From Citreimonas sp042096055 (GTDB lineage Bacteria > Pseudomonadota > Alphaproteobacteria > Rhodobacterales > Rhodobacteraceae): 38,643 nt of DNA. The DNA lies in contig NZ_JBELMH010000023.1 in assembly GCF_042096055.1 (NCBI RefSeq), forward strand, positions 1 to 38,643, given 5' to 3'. Under the pieces are notes generated by a model. It was not told where the DNA came from and did not search any database. It worked only from the letters and a program-made list of their open reading frames with translations. This document shows positions 16,520-24,847 of the stretch, one piece after another (the first letter of the stretch is position 1; each line of letters begins with the position of its first letter). Position numbers and translations under genes: made by a program.

Positions 16520-18229
16520 ATGGCCAGGCACCTGATCACATCCGCCATTCCCTACATCAACGGCGTCAAGCACCTGGGAAACCTCGTGGGCAGCCAGCTG
16601 CCGGCCGACCTCTACGCCCGCTACCTGCGCGCCCGCGGGCATGAGGTGCTGTTCCTCTGCGCCACCGACGAACACGGCACGCCCGCCGAGCTGGCCGCCA
16701 AGAAGGCCGGCAAGCCGGTGGCCGAATACTGCGCCGAGATGTGGCAGGTCCAAAGCGACCTCGCCGAAGGCTTCCGGCTGTCCTTCGACCATTTCGGCCG
16801 CTCCTCCTCGCCCCAGAACCACCGCCTGACGCAGGCCTTCGCCAAGGCGCTGGACGAGGCCGGACTGATCCGCGAAGTGTCCGAGACGCAGATGTACTCA
16901 CCCACCGACGGGCGCTACCTGCCCGACCGCTACATCGAGGGCACCTGCCCCAATTGCGGCTTCGACAGCGCCCGCGGCGACCAGTGCGACAACTGCACCA
17001 AGCAGCTCGACCCGGTCGACCTGATCAACCCGCGCTCGGCCATATCGGGCGCCACCGACCTCGAAATGCGCGAGACCAAGCACCTCTACCTGCGCCAGTC
17101 CACCATGAAGGATGAGCTGGAGAAGTGGATCGACACGCGCGAGGGCTGGCCGATCCTGACCACCTCGATCGCCAAGAAGTGGCTGACGGACGGCGACGGC
17201 CTCCAGGACCGCGGCATCACCCGCGATCTCGACTGGGGCATTCCCGTGCAGCGCGGGGACGAACCCTGGCCGGGCATGGAGGGCAAGGTCTTCTACGTCT
17301 GGTTCGACGCGCCGATCGAATACATCGCCTGTGCGCAGGAATGGGTCGACGCCGGCAAGGGCGACGACTGGCAGCGTTGGTGGCGCACCGACGCGGGCGC
17401 CGAGGACGTGCGCTACACCCAGTTCATGGGAAAGGACAACGTGCCCTTCCACACCCTGTCCTTCCCCGCCACGATCCTCGGCTCGGCCCAGCCGTGGAAG
17501 CTGGTCGACTACATCAAGTCGTTCAACTACCTCAACTACGACGGCGGGCAGTTCAGCACCTCGCGTGGGCGCGGCGTGTTCATGGACAACGCGCTGGAGA
17601 TCCTGCCGGCGGATTACTGGCGCTGGTGGCTGCTGTCCCACGCGCCCGAGAACTCGGATGCCGAGTTCACGTGGGAAAACTTCCAGACATCGGTGAACAA
17701 GGACCTCGCCGACGTGCTGGGCAACTTCGCCAGCCGCGTGACCAAGTTCTGCCGCTCGAAATTCGGCGAAGAGGTGCCCGCGGGCGGCACGCCGGGCGAC
17801 CTCGAGGCGAAGCTGATCGCCGACCTGACCGCGAAGCTGCGCGAATACGACGCCCACATGGAGGCGATCGAGATCCGCAAGGCCGCGAGCGCCCTGCGCG
17901 CCGCCTGGGTGCTCGGCAACGAGTACCTGCAGGAGGCCGCGCCCTGGTCGACCTTCAAGACCGACCCCGATCAGGCGGCGATGCAGATCCGCCTCGCGCT
18001 CAACCTGATCCGGCTCTACGCGATCGTGTCGCAGCCCTTCATTCCCGACGCCAGCGCGCAGCTGCGCGAGGCGCTGGCGACCGACGACGCCTGGCCCGAG
18101 GACGTCTCCGCGGCGCTGCAGGCGCTGCCCGCCGGCCACGCCTTCACGGTGCCCGACGTGACCTTCCGCAAGATCACAGACGCCGAGCGCGAGGACTGGC
18201 AGGCGCGGTTCTCGGGCACCCGCGCCTGA
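16520..18229 (+). CDS. metG: methionyl-tRNA synthetase
   Basis: This cytosolic class I enzyme charges tRNA-Met and initiator tRNA. The 569 residues include the HIGH-equivalent HLGN (18-21) in PYINGVKHLGN and a zinc knuckle with Cys143, Cys146, Cys156 and Cys159 (CPNC...CDNC). The WFDAPIEYI motif and GKDNVPFHTLSFPA follow, and the KMSKS-equivalent QFSTSR (344-349). The helical anticodon-binding domain has the characteristic ENFQTSVNKDLADVLGNF. There is no C-terminal tRNA-binding extension. The KMSKS loop is degenerate at both lysines; relatives usually keep the first as KFSTS. Start ATG 16520 has AAGGGA 8 nt upstream. Confidence 0.97.
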   Translation: MARHLITSAIPYINGVKHLGNLVGSQLPADLYARYLRARGHEVLFLCATDEHGTPAELAAKKAGKPVAEYCAEMWQVQSDLAEGFRLSFDHFGRSSSPQNHRLTQAFAKALDEAGLIREVSETQMYSPTDGRYLPDRYIEGTCPNCGFDSARGDQCDNCTKQLDPVDLINPRSAISGATDLEMRETKHLYLRQSTMKDELEKWIDTREGWPILTTSIAKKWLTDGDGLQDRGITRDLDWGIPVQRGDEPWPGMEGKVFYVWFDAPIEYIACAQEWVDAGKGDDWQRWWRTDAGAEDVRYTQFMGKDNVPFHTLSFPATILGSAQPWKLVDYIKSFNYLNYDGGQFSTSRGRGVFMDNALEILPADYWRWWLLSHAPENSDAEFTWENFQTSVNKDLADVLGNFASRVTKFCRSKFGEEVPAGGTPGDLEAKLIADLTAKLREYDAHMEAIEIRKAASALRAAWVLGNEYLQEAAPWSTFKTDPDQAAMQIRLALNLIRLYAIVSQPFIPDASAQLREALATDDAWPEDVSAALQALPAGHAFTVPDVTFRKITDAEREDWQARFSGTRA

Positions 18230-18246
18230 ACAACCGGGGCGCCGGT

Positions 18247-18275
18247 TTGACAGCCCCCGCGCGCCTTGCTATCCG
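18247..18275 (+). promoter_or_regulatory. Candidate truB promoter
   Basis: A perfect -35 TTGACA (18247-18252), a 17-nt spacer and TATCCG (18270-18275) preceded by TTGC give a start near 18282, about 24 nt before the truB ATG. A 7-bp inverted repeat (GCGCGCC / GGCGCGC) surrounds the -10 region, which may be incidental. The promoter allows truB to be made independently of metG. Confidence 0.6.
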
Positions 18276-18305
18276 GCGCGCCTCACCGACATCCGAGGGA
18301 CGAGC

Positions 18306-19214
18306 ATGGGACGCAAGCGCAAGGGGCGTGACATTTCCGGCTGGCTGGTCGTGGACAAGCCGGCGGGCCTGACCTCGACCGCCGTGGTCAACAAGGTCCG
18401 CTGGGCGCTGCAGGCGAAGAAGGCAGGCCACGCCGGCACCCTCGACCCCGCGGCGACGGGCGTGCTCGCCATCGCCCTGGGCGAGGCCACCAAGACCGTT
18501 CCCTACATCACCGACGCGCTGAAGGCCTACCGCTTCACCGTGCGCCTCGGGCAGGCCACGAACACCGACGACGCCGAAGGCGAGGTGATCGAGACCAGCG
18601 ATGCGCGCCCCTCGGACGACGAGATCAAGGAGGCGCTCAACGCCTTCGTCGGCGACGTCATGCAGGTCCCGCCGCAGTTCAGCGCCGTGAAGATCGACGG
18701 CGAACGCGCCTACAAGCGCGCCCGCGAGGGCGAGGAAATGGAGATCAAGGCCCGCCCGCTCTGGGTCGAGGAACTGACCATGATCGACCGTCCCGACGCC
18801 GACCACGTCGTGCTGGAAATGGTCTGCGGCAAGGGCGGCTACGTGCGTTCGATCGCTCGCGACCTGGGCCGCGCGCTCGGCTGCCTCGGCCACGTGGTCA
18901 CGCTGCGCCGCACATGGTCCGGCCCGTTCGAGGCCGAAGACGGCGTGACGCTCCAGCAGATCGACGCCGAGGCGCAGACCGAGGCGCTGGATGCCCGCCT
19001 GCTGCCGCTCGAGATCGGCCTGCACGACCTGCCCGAACTGCGCATCACCGCCGACGGTCTCGCGCGCCTGCGCAACGGCAATCCCGGCGCGGTCCTGCCC
19101 GGCGACGCCGAGTACGGCGACGAAGCCTGGGCCTCGCACGAGGGCCGCGCCGTGGCGGTGGGCGTCTTCCGCGCCGGCGCCCTGCACCCGACCCGAGTGC
19201 TGCACCTCGACTGA
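18306..19214 (+). CDS. truB: tRNA pseudouridine(55) synthase
   Basis: TruB makes the universal pseudouridine 55 in the T-loop of tRNAs. The 302-residue product shows the WLVVDKPAGLTST N-terminus, catalytic Asp47 in GHAGTLDPAATGVL, VPPQFSAVKIDGERAYKRAR, and the RSIARDLG and CLGHVVTLRRTWSGPF motifs. It is followed by a short PUA-like C-terminal domain (about 240-302, ITADGLARLRNGNPG). Start ATG 18306 has GAGGGAC upstream. It lies 76 nt after metG and converges with the hydrolase gene; only the second hairpin element (19230-19270) lies between them. Confidence 0.97.
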   Translation: MGRKRKGRDISGWLVVDKPAGLTSTAVVNKVRWALQAKKAGHAGTLDPAATGVLAIALGEATKTVPYITDALKAYRFTVRLGQATNTDDAEGEVIETSDARPSDDEIKEALNAFVGDVMQVPPQFSAVKIDGERAYKRAREGEEMEIKARPLWVEELTMIDRPDADHVVLEMVCGKGGYVRSIARDLGRALGCLGHVVTLRRTWSGPFEAEDGVTLQQIDAEAQTEALDARLLPLEIGLHDLPELRITADGLARLRNGNPGAVLPGDAEYGDEAWASHEGRAVAVGVFRAGALHPTRVLHLD

Positions 19215-19229
19215 CTAGGCGCCGCAGGG

Positions 19230-19270
19230 GACGGCGGGCGGGGCGACGTGCCAACGGCACGAGCGCCGTC
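19230..19270 (-). repeat. Structured 3'-flanking hairpin element, copy 2 of 2
   Basis: An outer stem GACGGCG (19230-19236) with CGCCGTC (19264-19270), the string GGCGGGGCGA (19237-19246), an inner hairpin GTGCC-AAC-GGCAC (19248-19260) and GAG (19261-19263). The outer stem overlaps the first two bases of the hydrolase stop codon (TGA, 19271-19269). Compared with the copy at 1113-1153, the outermost pair is swapped (G-C for C-G) and the inner stem has different but still paired bases, while the unpaired strings are identical. That pattern points to a selected structure, probably acting in the minus-strand transcript. Confidence 0.6.
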
Positions 19271-20093
19271 AGCCGTCCAGCATCCGCAACCAGCGCCGCA
19301 GCGCGTCCAGCGCCTCGGGCTCGTCGAGGAACGGGATGTGCCCGCGCCCGGGGATCTCGGCCGCGATCATGTCGGGCCGGCGGCGCTGCATCTCGGCGAA
19401 GGTCTCGCGCGACAGCAGGTCCGAATTCTCGCCCCGCAGCGCGCAGAGCGGCAGGCCCTTCAAGGCATCGAACAGCGGCCAAAGGTCCGGCGCCGGCTGC
19501 GCGCCCTGCCCCAGCACCGCCTCGCGCAGCGCCGGGTCGTAGGTCAGCTCCAGCCCCTCGGCGGTCTCGACGAACAGCCGCTCGGCCTCTTCCAGCCAGC
19601 GCGTCTCGGGCACGTGGCGGAACCCGGTCATCACCTCGGCCCGCCGCGCGGCGACGGCGCGAATCGTCTTCTGCGCCGGCCGGATGCCCAGATACGCCTT
19701 GATCACGTCCAGACCCGCCTGCGCGATCTCGGGGCCGATGTCGTTCAACGCCACGCCGGCCAGCCGGTCCTTGGCGGTCGCCGCCAGCATCATCGCGATC
19801 AGCCCGCCGCGCGACGTGCCCAGCACGGCCGCGCGGGGCAGCTCCAGGTGGTCCAGCAGTTCCACCGCGTCGCGCGCCTCGACCGGCACGGTGTAGGTCT
19901 CGGGCGGTGCCCAGGCGCTTTGCCCGCGGCCGCGATAATCCAGCCGGATCAGGCGCCTGTCGGTGATGTGCGGAGCCACGAAGTCGAAATCCCGCCCGTC
20001 GCGCGTCAGCCCCGCCAGGCACAGCAGCGGCTTGCCGCGCCCCTCATCGCTGTAATGCAGGGCGATCCCGTCGCTGGTCGTGAAATGCGGCAT
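19269..20093 (-). CDS. Alpha/beta-fold hydrolase
   Basis: A 274-residue soluble hydrolase with nucleophile Ser94 in the elbow GTSRG (92-96), catalytic His252 in GRGHIPFLDEP and a probable acid at about Asp224 (GENSDLL). The N-terminus SDGIALHYSDEGRGKPLLCL and LDYRGRGQS are typical of the esterase / haloperoxidase-like branch. The substrate cannot be assigned. ATG 20093 has GGGGGAGA upstream; the longer frame would add 31 residues without similarity. It is divergent from the FKBP gene over 213 nt and converges on truB. Confidence 0.88.
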   Translation of the reverse strand: MPHFTTSDGIALHYSDEGRGKPLLCLAGLTRDGRDFDFVAPHITDRRLIRLDYRGRGQSAWAPPETYTVPVEARDAVELLDHLELPRAAVLGTSRGGLIAMMLAATAKDRLAGVALNDIGPEIAQAGLDVIKAYLGIRPAQKTIRAVAARRAEVMTGFRHVPETRWLEEAERLFVETAEGLELTYDPALREAVLGQGAQPAPDLWPLFDALKGLPLCALRGENSDLLSRETFAEMQRRRPDMIAAEIPGRGHIPFLDEPEALDALRRWLRMLDG

Positions 20094-20197
20094 CGTCTCT
20101 CCCCCAACCCGGTCCGCGCGCACCGTCCCACAGCGGGCGCGCTGCGCCAAGCCGCTTGACCGCGCCATCGCGCGGATCGGTCGCATCGGCCGGCCGT

Positions 20198-20226
20198 TTG
20201 CAAACCGCCGCCGCAGACCTTACCTT
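20198..20226 (+). promoter_or_regulatory. Candidate promoter of the FKBP gene
   Basis: TTGCAA (20198-20203), a 17-nt spacer and TACCTT (20221-20226), placing a start near 20233 and a leader of about 75 nt before ATG 20307. The match is moderate and by eye. Confidence 0.42.
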
Positions 20227-20306
20227 TGGGTCAGCCGAGCAGACGAGCACCCGGGAAGCGACCCGGCCTCATCAATCAACGCACTTCCAATCACACGGAG
20301 ATTCCC

Positions 20307-20735
20307 ATGACGCAGGTCAAGACCGGCGACACCGTTCGCATTCATTACACCGGCACGCTTCAGGACGGATCGACCTTCGACAGCTCCGCCGGCCGCGAGC
20401 CGCTGGAGTTCAAGGTCGGAGACGGCCAGATCATCCCCGGCCTCGAATCCGCCGTCCCCGGCATGAGCGTCGGCGACAAGAAGACCGTCGAGGTTCCGGC
20501 CGACGAAGCCTACGGCCAGCCCAACCCGCAGGCGCTGCAGGCCGTCCCGCGCAGCGAGATCCCCGCCGAGATCCCGCTCGACGTGGGCACGCAGCTGCAG
20601 GTCCAGACGCCGACCGGTCAGGTCATGCCCGTGACCGTCGCCGAGGTGACCGAGACCGAGGTCACGCTCGACGCCAACCACCCGCTGGCGGGCAAGGATC
20701 TCAAGTTCGACATCGAACTGGTCGAGATCGCCTGA
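20307..20735 (+). CDS. FKBP-type peptidyl-prolyl cis-trans isomerase (SlyD-like)
   Basis: A 142-residue cytosolic prolyl isomerase and chaperone. The FKBP core opens GDTVRIHYTGTLQDGSTFDS, with GDGQIIPGLESAVPGMSVGDKK. An insert-in-flap domain sits at about 72-118 (PNPQALQAVPRSEIPAEIPLDVGTQLQ), and the closing NHPLAGKDLKFDIELVEI is typical of SlyD/FkpB-type two-domain FKBPs. The His/Cys-rich metal-binding tail of E. coli SlyD is missing. ATG 20307 is preceded by CGGAG. A strong terminator follows at 20766, so it is likely monocistronic. SlyD versus FkpB cannot be settled by eye. Confidence 0.92.
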   Translation: MTQVKTGDTVRIHYTGTLQDGSTFDSSAGREPLEFKVGDGQIIPGLESAVPGMSVGDKKTVEVPADEAYGQPNPQALQAVPRSEIPAEIPLDVGTQLQVQTPTGQVMPVTVAEVTETEVTLDANHPLAGKDLKFDIELVEIA

Positions 20736-20765
20736 ACCACGCGTCCATGCGCGACGCATCTTCGA

Positions 20766-20798
20766 CGGCCCCGGCGCACCCCGCCGGGGCCGTTTGCG
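20766..20798 (+). terminator. Rho-independent terminator of the FKBP gene
   Basis: A perfect 11-bp stem CGGCCCCGGCG (20766-20776) with CGCCGGGGCCG (20782-20792) and loop CACCC, followed by TTTGCGTCTT. It separates the isomerase from the catabolic run that starts at 20860. Confidence 0.85.
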
Positions 20799-20859
20799 TC
20801 TTGCCCTTCCGGTGGGGCAGCCGCTGCGCTACCAATCCGCAAACACCGGAGGACATCCC

Positions 20860-21645
20860 ATGCACATGGCCGATCTGGGCGACATCAGCCTGCATTACCG
20901 CATCGACGGCGACGAAGGCGGCATGCCCGTCGTCTTCGCCAACTCGCTGGGCACCGACCTGCGCCTGTGGGACCCGATCCTGCCACACCTGCCGTCCGGC
21001 CTGCGCATCCTGCGCTTCGACAAGCGCGGGCACGGCCTGTCCGACGCCCCCGACGGTCCCTACGCGATGGGCAAGCTGGTCACCGACGCCGAGAAGCTGA
21101 TGGAGTACACCGGCTTCACCGGCGCCGTCTTCGTCGGTCTCTCGATCGGCGGCATGATCGCGCAGGGCCTTGCCGCCAAGCGCATGGACCTCGTGCGCGC
21201 CGCCGTTCTGTCGAACACCGCCGCCAAGATCGGCACGCGCGAGATGTGGGCCGAGCGCATCGCGCAGGTCGAGAGCCAGGGCATGGCCTCGGCCGCCGAC
21301 GCGACCATGCAGCGCTGGTTCTCCGAGCCGTTCCGCCAGACCGTCGAGTTCCGCGCCTGGCGCAACATGTTCCTGCGCACGCCGGTGCAGGGCTGGACCG
21401 GCTGCGCCGCGGCCATCGCCGGCACCGACTTCATGTCCACCACCGCCGCCCTGCGCCTGCCGCTGCTGGCGATCTCCGGCTCGGTCGACGGCTCGACCCC
21501 GCCCGACCTGGTGAAGGAGACCGCCGATCTGGTCCCCGGCTCTTCGCACGAGCTGATCCGCGGCGCGGGCCACCTGCCCTGCGTGGAAAAGCCTCAGGAA
21601 TACGCCGCGATCCTGACCAATTTCCTGCGCGCGCAGGGCCTCTGA
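20860..21645 (+). CDS. pcaD: 3-oxoadipate enol-lactonase (PcaD-like)
   Basis: Enol-lactonase of the protocatechuate branch of the beta-ketoadipate pathway, hydrolysing 3-oxoadipate enol-lactone to 3-oxoadipate. The 261-residue alpha/beta hydrolase carries the PcaD-typical VFANSLGTDLRLWDPILPHL, RFDKRGHGLSDAP, nucleophile Ser95 (GLSIGG), Asp210 (SGSVDGSTP) and His238 (GAGHLPCVEKP). The start MHMADLGD at ATG 20860 has GGAGG 7 nt upstream. No other pca gene is visible, so the enzyme is either an outlying member of that pathway or acts on another lactone or ester. It is followed after one base by a second hydrolase and so starts the catabolic run. Confidence 0.82.
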   Translation: MHMADLGDISLHYRIDGDEGGMPVVFANSLGTDLRLWDPILPHLPSGLRILRFDKRGHGLSDAPDGPYAMGKLVTDAEKLMEYTGFTGAVFVGLSIGGMIAQGLAAKRMDLVRAAVLSNTAAKIGTREMWAERIAQVESQGMASAADATMQRWFSEPFRQTVEFRAWRNMFLRTPVQGWTGCAAAIAGTDFMSTTAALRLPLLAISGSVDGSTPPDLVKETADLVPGSSHELIRGAGHLPCVEKPQEYAAILTNFLRAQGL

Positions 21646-21646
21646 C

Positions 21647-22354
21647 ATGGCGCGCTTCCTGCTGGTCCACGGCGCGGCCCACGGCGCCTGGTGCTGGCGC
21701 GACACGATCCCGGCGCTGCAGGCGTTGGGTCACGTGGCGCGCGCCATCGACCTGCCCGGCCACGGCGCCGACACCACGCCGCTGGGGCAGGTCACGCTGG
21801 ACCGCTACGCCGACGCGGTCCTCGACGCGCTCGACGCGCCGGCGGTGGTCGTGGGCCATTCCATGGGCGGCTACCCGATCTCGGTCGCGGCCGAGCGCGC
21901 GCCGGATCGCATCGCCCGCCTCGTGTACCTGTGCGCCTACGTGCCCTGGTCCGGCCTGTCGCTGGCCGAGATGCGGCGCGAGGCGCCGACCCAGCCGCTT
22001 GTCCCCGCGATCCGGCGCAACGACGACGGCGTCAGCATGCATTTCGACCCTGCGATGGCGCCCGACCTCTTCTACCACGATTGCACCGACGCTTCCGTGG
22101 CCTTCGCGCTGGCCAACCTGTGCGACCAGCCGCTGGCGCCGATGCAGACGCCCGCCCCGCTGGGCAACGCCTATGCAAGCGTCCCGCGCAGCTACATCGT
22201 GTGCGAGGACGACCGCGCAATCCCGCCCGCGCTCCAGCACCGTATGGCCGCCGATTTCGCGCCCGAGGACCGCCATTCGATGAACACGTCGCACTCGCCG
22301 TTCCTGTCGGACCCGACCGCGCTGGCCGCGCTGCTGAACCGCATCGCCGGCTAG
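21647..22354 (+). CDS. Alpha/beta hydrolase of the hydroxynitrile lyase / methylesterase type
   Basis: A 235-residue hydrolase close in layout to plant-type methyl esterases and hydroxynitrile lyases (SABP2/HNL family). It has a short N-terminus FLLVHGAAHGAWCWRDTIPA, the DLPGHGAD turn, nucleophile Ser72 (GHSMGG, 70-75), RLVYLCAYVP, a probable Asp in the CEDDRAIPP region (about 185-190) and His216 (TSHSPFLSDP). The true substrate is unknown. The ATG follows the pcaD stop after a single base (TGACATG), so the two are translationally coupled and probably process related esters or lactones. Confidence 0.85.
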   Translation: MARFLLVHGAAHGAWCWRDTIPALQALGHVARAIDLPGHGADTTPLGQVTLDRYADAVLDALDAPAVVVGHSMGGYPISVAAERAPDRIARLVYLCAYVPWSGLSLAEMRREAPTQPLVPAIRRNDDGVSMHFDPAMAPDLFYHDCTDASVAFALANLCDQPLAPMQTPAPLGNAYASVPRSYIVCEDDRAIPPALQHRMAADFAPEDRHSMNTSHSPFLSDPTALAALLNRIAG

Positions 22355-22420
22355 GCGGCGCGGTTCCCGCTTGCACCCGCGCCGCGGCACTGGTCCTCTG
22401 AGCCCGACAGGAGGAACCCC

Positions 22421-23512
22421 ATGCCCGAGATCCAGGCCGCGGTCTGCACCGCGTTCAACGAAAAACTGACGATCGAGACGCTGCACCTGCGCGATCCCGG
22501 CCCGGACGAGATCGAGGTGACGCTCGACGCCGTCGCGATCTGCCATTCCGACATCCATTTCGCCGAGGGCGCCTGGGGTGGCGCCCTGCCGGCCGTCTAC
22601 GGGCACGAGGCCGCCGGCCGCGTCACGGGCCTGGGCGCGCGCGTGAGCGGGCTGGAACCCGGCACCCGCGTCGTCGTCACGCTGATCAAGTCCTGCGGCA
22701 CCTGCCAGTCCTGCAGCACCGGCCGCCCCGCCCTGTGCGAGGCGACCGGCGCCGCGCCCACCAAGCTCACCCGCCCCGACGGGACCGATGTCGCCGCCGC
22801 GATGCATTGCGGCGCCTTCGCCGAACGCGTCGTCGTCGACCGAAGCCAAGTCGTGGCGCTGCCAGACGCGCTGCCGCCCGAATCCGTGGCCCTGCTGGCC
22901 TGCGGCGTCATCACCGGCATCGGCGCGGTGGTCAACGCCGGGCGCCTGCGCCCGGGCGAGGACGTCGTGGTCATCGGTGCCGGCGGCGTCGGCCTCAACG
23001 CGATCCAGGGCGCCCGCATCGCCGGCGCCCGCCGCATCGTCGCCGTCGACATGACCGAGGAGAAGCTCGAGACCGCCAAGGCCTTCGGCGCCACCCACGG
23101 CGTGCTCGCCACCGAGGGCAAGCCGTGGCGCCACGCGCTGCGCGCGCTGGGACGCGGCGCCGATCTGGTGGCCGTCACCGTGGGAGCGACGAAGGCCTAC
23201 GACGACGCGCCGCGCTACCTCGGCTGGGGCGGCCGCATGGTCATGGTCGGCATGCCCGAGACCGGCGCCACCGCCTCCTACGAGCCGGTCATCCCCGCCT
23301 TCATGGGCCAGCACTTCATCGGCTCCAAGATGGGCGACGTGGTGATCTCGCGCGATATCCCGTGGATGGCGGACCTCTACGCCCAGGGACGCCTGAAGCT
23401 CGACGAGCTCGTCTCGGGCCGCTGGCGCCTGGATCAGATCAACGAGGCGATCGACGACACCCGCCGCGGCGGCGCGCGCCGCAACGTGATCGTTTTCGAC
23501 GGCGCCGCGTGA
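22421..23512 (+). CDS. Zinc-dependent alcohol dehydrogenase (class III-like)
   Basis: A 363-residue MDR-family NAD(P)+ alcohol dehydrogenase. Catalytic zinc ligands are Cys41 (AICHSD), His62-Glu63 (GHEAAG) and Cys161 (LLACGVITG). The structural zinc lobe has Cys92, Cys95, Cys98 and Cys106, and the Rossmann motif is GAGGVG (186-191). The layout is that of class III / S-hydroxymethyl-thiol dehydrogenases, but the substrate may be an alcohol from the surrounding pathway. AGGAGG lies just upstream of ATG 22421. It follows the HNL-type hydrolase by 66 nt and precedes the enolase-superfamily gene by 31 nt. Confidence 0.92.
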   Translation: MPEIQAAVCTAFNEKLTIETLHLRDPGPDEIEVTLDAVAICHSDIHFAEGAWGGALPAVYGHEAAGRVTGLGARVSGLEPGTRVVVTLIKSCGTCQSCSTGRPALCEATGAAPTKLTRPDGTDVAAAMHCGAFAERVVVDRSQVVALPDALPPESVALLACGVITGIGAVVNAGRLRPGEDVVVIGAGGVGLNAIQGARIAGARRIVAVDMTEEKLETAKAFGATHGVLATEGKPWRHALRALGRGADLVAVTVGATKAYDDAPRYLGWGGRMVMVGMPETGATASYEPVIPAFMGQHFIGSKMGDVVISRDIPWMADLYAQGRLKLDELVSGRWRLDQINEAIDDTRRGGARRNVIVFDGAA

Positions 23513-23543
23513 TGTCCGCCACCGCCCCACACAAGGCCCGCCG

Positions 23544-24818
23544 ATGAAGCTGCGCGATCTCGACATCATCGTCACCGCCCCGCCCGCGCCCGGCTGGGGC
23601 GGGCGCTACTGGATCCTCGTCAAGCTCACCACCGACGACGGCATCACCGGCTGGGGCGAATGCTACGGCGCCTCGGTCGGGCCGAACGCCATGCGCGCCG
23701 TCATCGCCGACGTCTTCGCCCGCTACGTCGAGGGCGAGTCGCCCGAGAACGTCGAACGCATGTTCCGCCGCGCCTATTCCTCGGGCTTCACCCAGCGCGC
23801 CGATCTCACGCTGATGGGCGCCTTTTCGGGGCTCGAGATCGCCTGCTGGGACATCCTCGGCAAGGCGCGCGACCGCCCCGTCTGGGCGCTGATGGGCGGC
23901 ATGATGAACGAGCGCATCCGCGCCTATTCCTACCTCTACCCCCTGCCCGACCACCGCATGGCGGATTTCTGGACCTCGGCCGAGATGGCCGCCGAGTCGG
24001 CCGCGGACCTCGTCGCGCGCGGCTACACGGCGGTCAAGGTCGACCCCGCCGGCCCCTACACCATGCGCGGCGGCCACCAGCCCGCCATGTCCGACATCGC
24101 GCAATCGGTCGCCTTCTGCTCCGCGATCCGCGAGGCGGTGGGCGACCGCGCCGACATCCTCTTCGGCACGCACGGCCAGTTCACCACCGCCGGCGCGATC
24201 CGCCTGGGCCACGCGATCGAGCCCTACGGGCCGCTGTGGTTCGAGGAACCCGTGCCCCCCGACAACCCCCTGGAATTCGCGCGCGTCGCGCAGGCCGTGC
24301 GCATCCCCGTCGCCACGGGCGAGCGGCTGTCGACCCGGTCGGAATTCGCCACTCTGTTGCGCACCGGCGGCGCCTCGATCCTGCAGCCCGCGCTGGGCCG
24401 CGTCGGCGGGCTTTGGGAGGCGCGCAAGCTCGCCGCGCTGGCCGAATCCTTCAACGCGCAGATCGCTCCGCATCTCTACGCCGGCCCGATCGAATGGGCC
24501 GCGAACGTGCAACTCGCCGCGACGATCCCCAACCTGCTGATGGCCGAAACGATCGAGACACCGTTCCACGACGCGCTGATCGGCGGCGCGATACGGGTCG
24601 AGGACGGCTTCATCCCCGCCCCCGGCGGCCCCGGCCTGGGGATCGAGGTCGACGAGGCGCTGGCCCGGGCGCATCCCTACACGGGCGACGGGCTGCACCT
24701 GCAGATGCAGGACGATCCGTGCGATTATGCCCAACCAAACGTCTTTGCGGGCGGTGCGCCGCCTCCGGACGACGCGCCGGTCTACCCAGCGTCGGGCGCG
24801 CGTGGTAAGGGCGACTGA
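23544..24818 (+). CDS. Mandelate racemase / muconate lactonizing family enzyme
   Basis: An enolase-superfamily enzyme of 424 residues: N-terminal capping domain (about 1-125, KLTTDDGITGWGECYGASVG) and a TIM barrel with KVDPAGP (Lys165), WFEEP (about 233-236), TGERL (Glu260) and APHLYAGPI (His310). The pattern resembles galactonate-dehydratase-like acid-sugar dehydratases or cycloisomerases. The position normally holding the first metal-ligand Asp reads G208-T-H210-G (FGTHGQF) instead of the usual D-x-H/N-G. About 35 residues at the C-terminus (DDPCDYAQPNVFAGGAPPPD onward) extend past the family core and are low complexity. The substrate is unknown; an acid sugar or lactone would fit the neighbours. 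Confidence 0.85.
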   Translation: MKLRDLDIIVTAPPAPGWGGRYWILVKLTTDDGITGWGECYGASVGPNAMRAVIADVFARYVEGESPENVERMFRRAYSSGFTQRADLTLMGAFSGLEIACWDILGKARDRPVWALMGGMMNERIRAYSYLYPLPDHRMADFWTSAEMAAESAADLVARGYTAVKVDPAGPYTMRGGHQPAMSDIAQSVAFCSAIREAVGDRADILFGTHGQFTTAGAIRLGHAIEPYGPLWFEEPVPPDNPLEFARVAQAVRIPVATGERLSTRSEFATLLRTGGASILQPALGRVGGLWEARKLAALAESFNAQIAPHLYAGPIEWAANVQLAATIPNLLMAETIETPFHDALIGGAIRVEDGFIPAPGGPGLGIEVDEALARAHPYTGDGLHLQMQDDPCDYAQPNVFAGGAPPPDDAPVYPASGARGKGD

Positions 24819-24847
24819 ACGCTTCACGACAGCCCGCAAGGTGCCGC

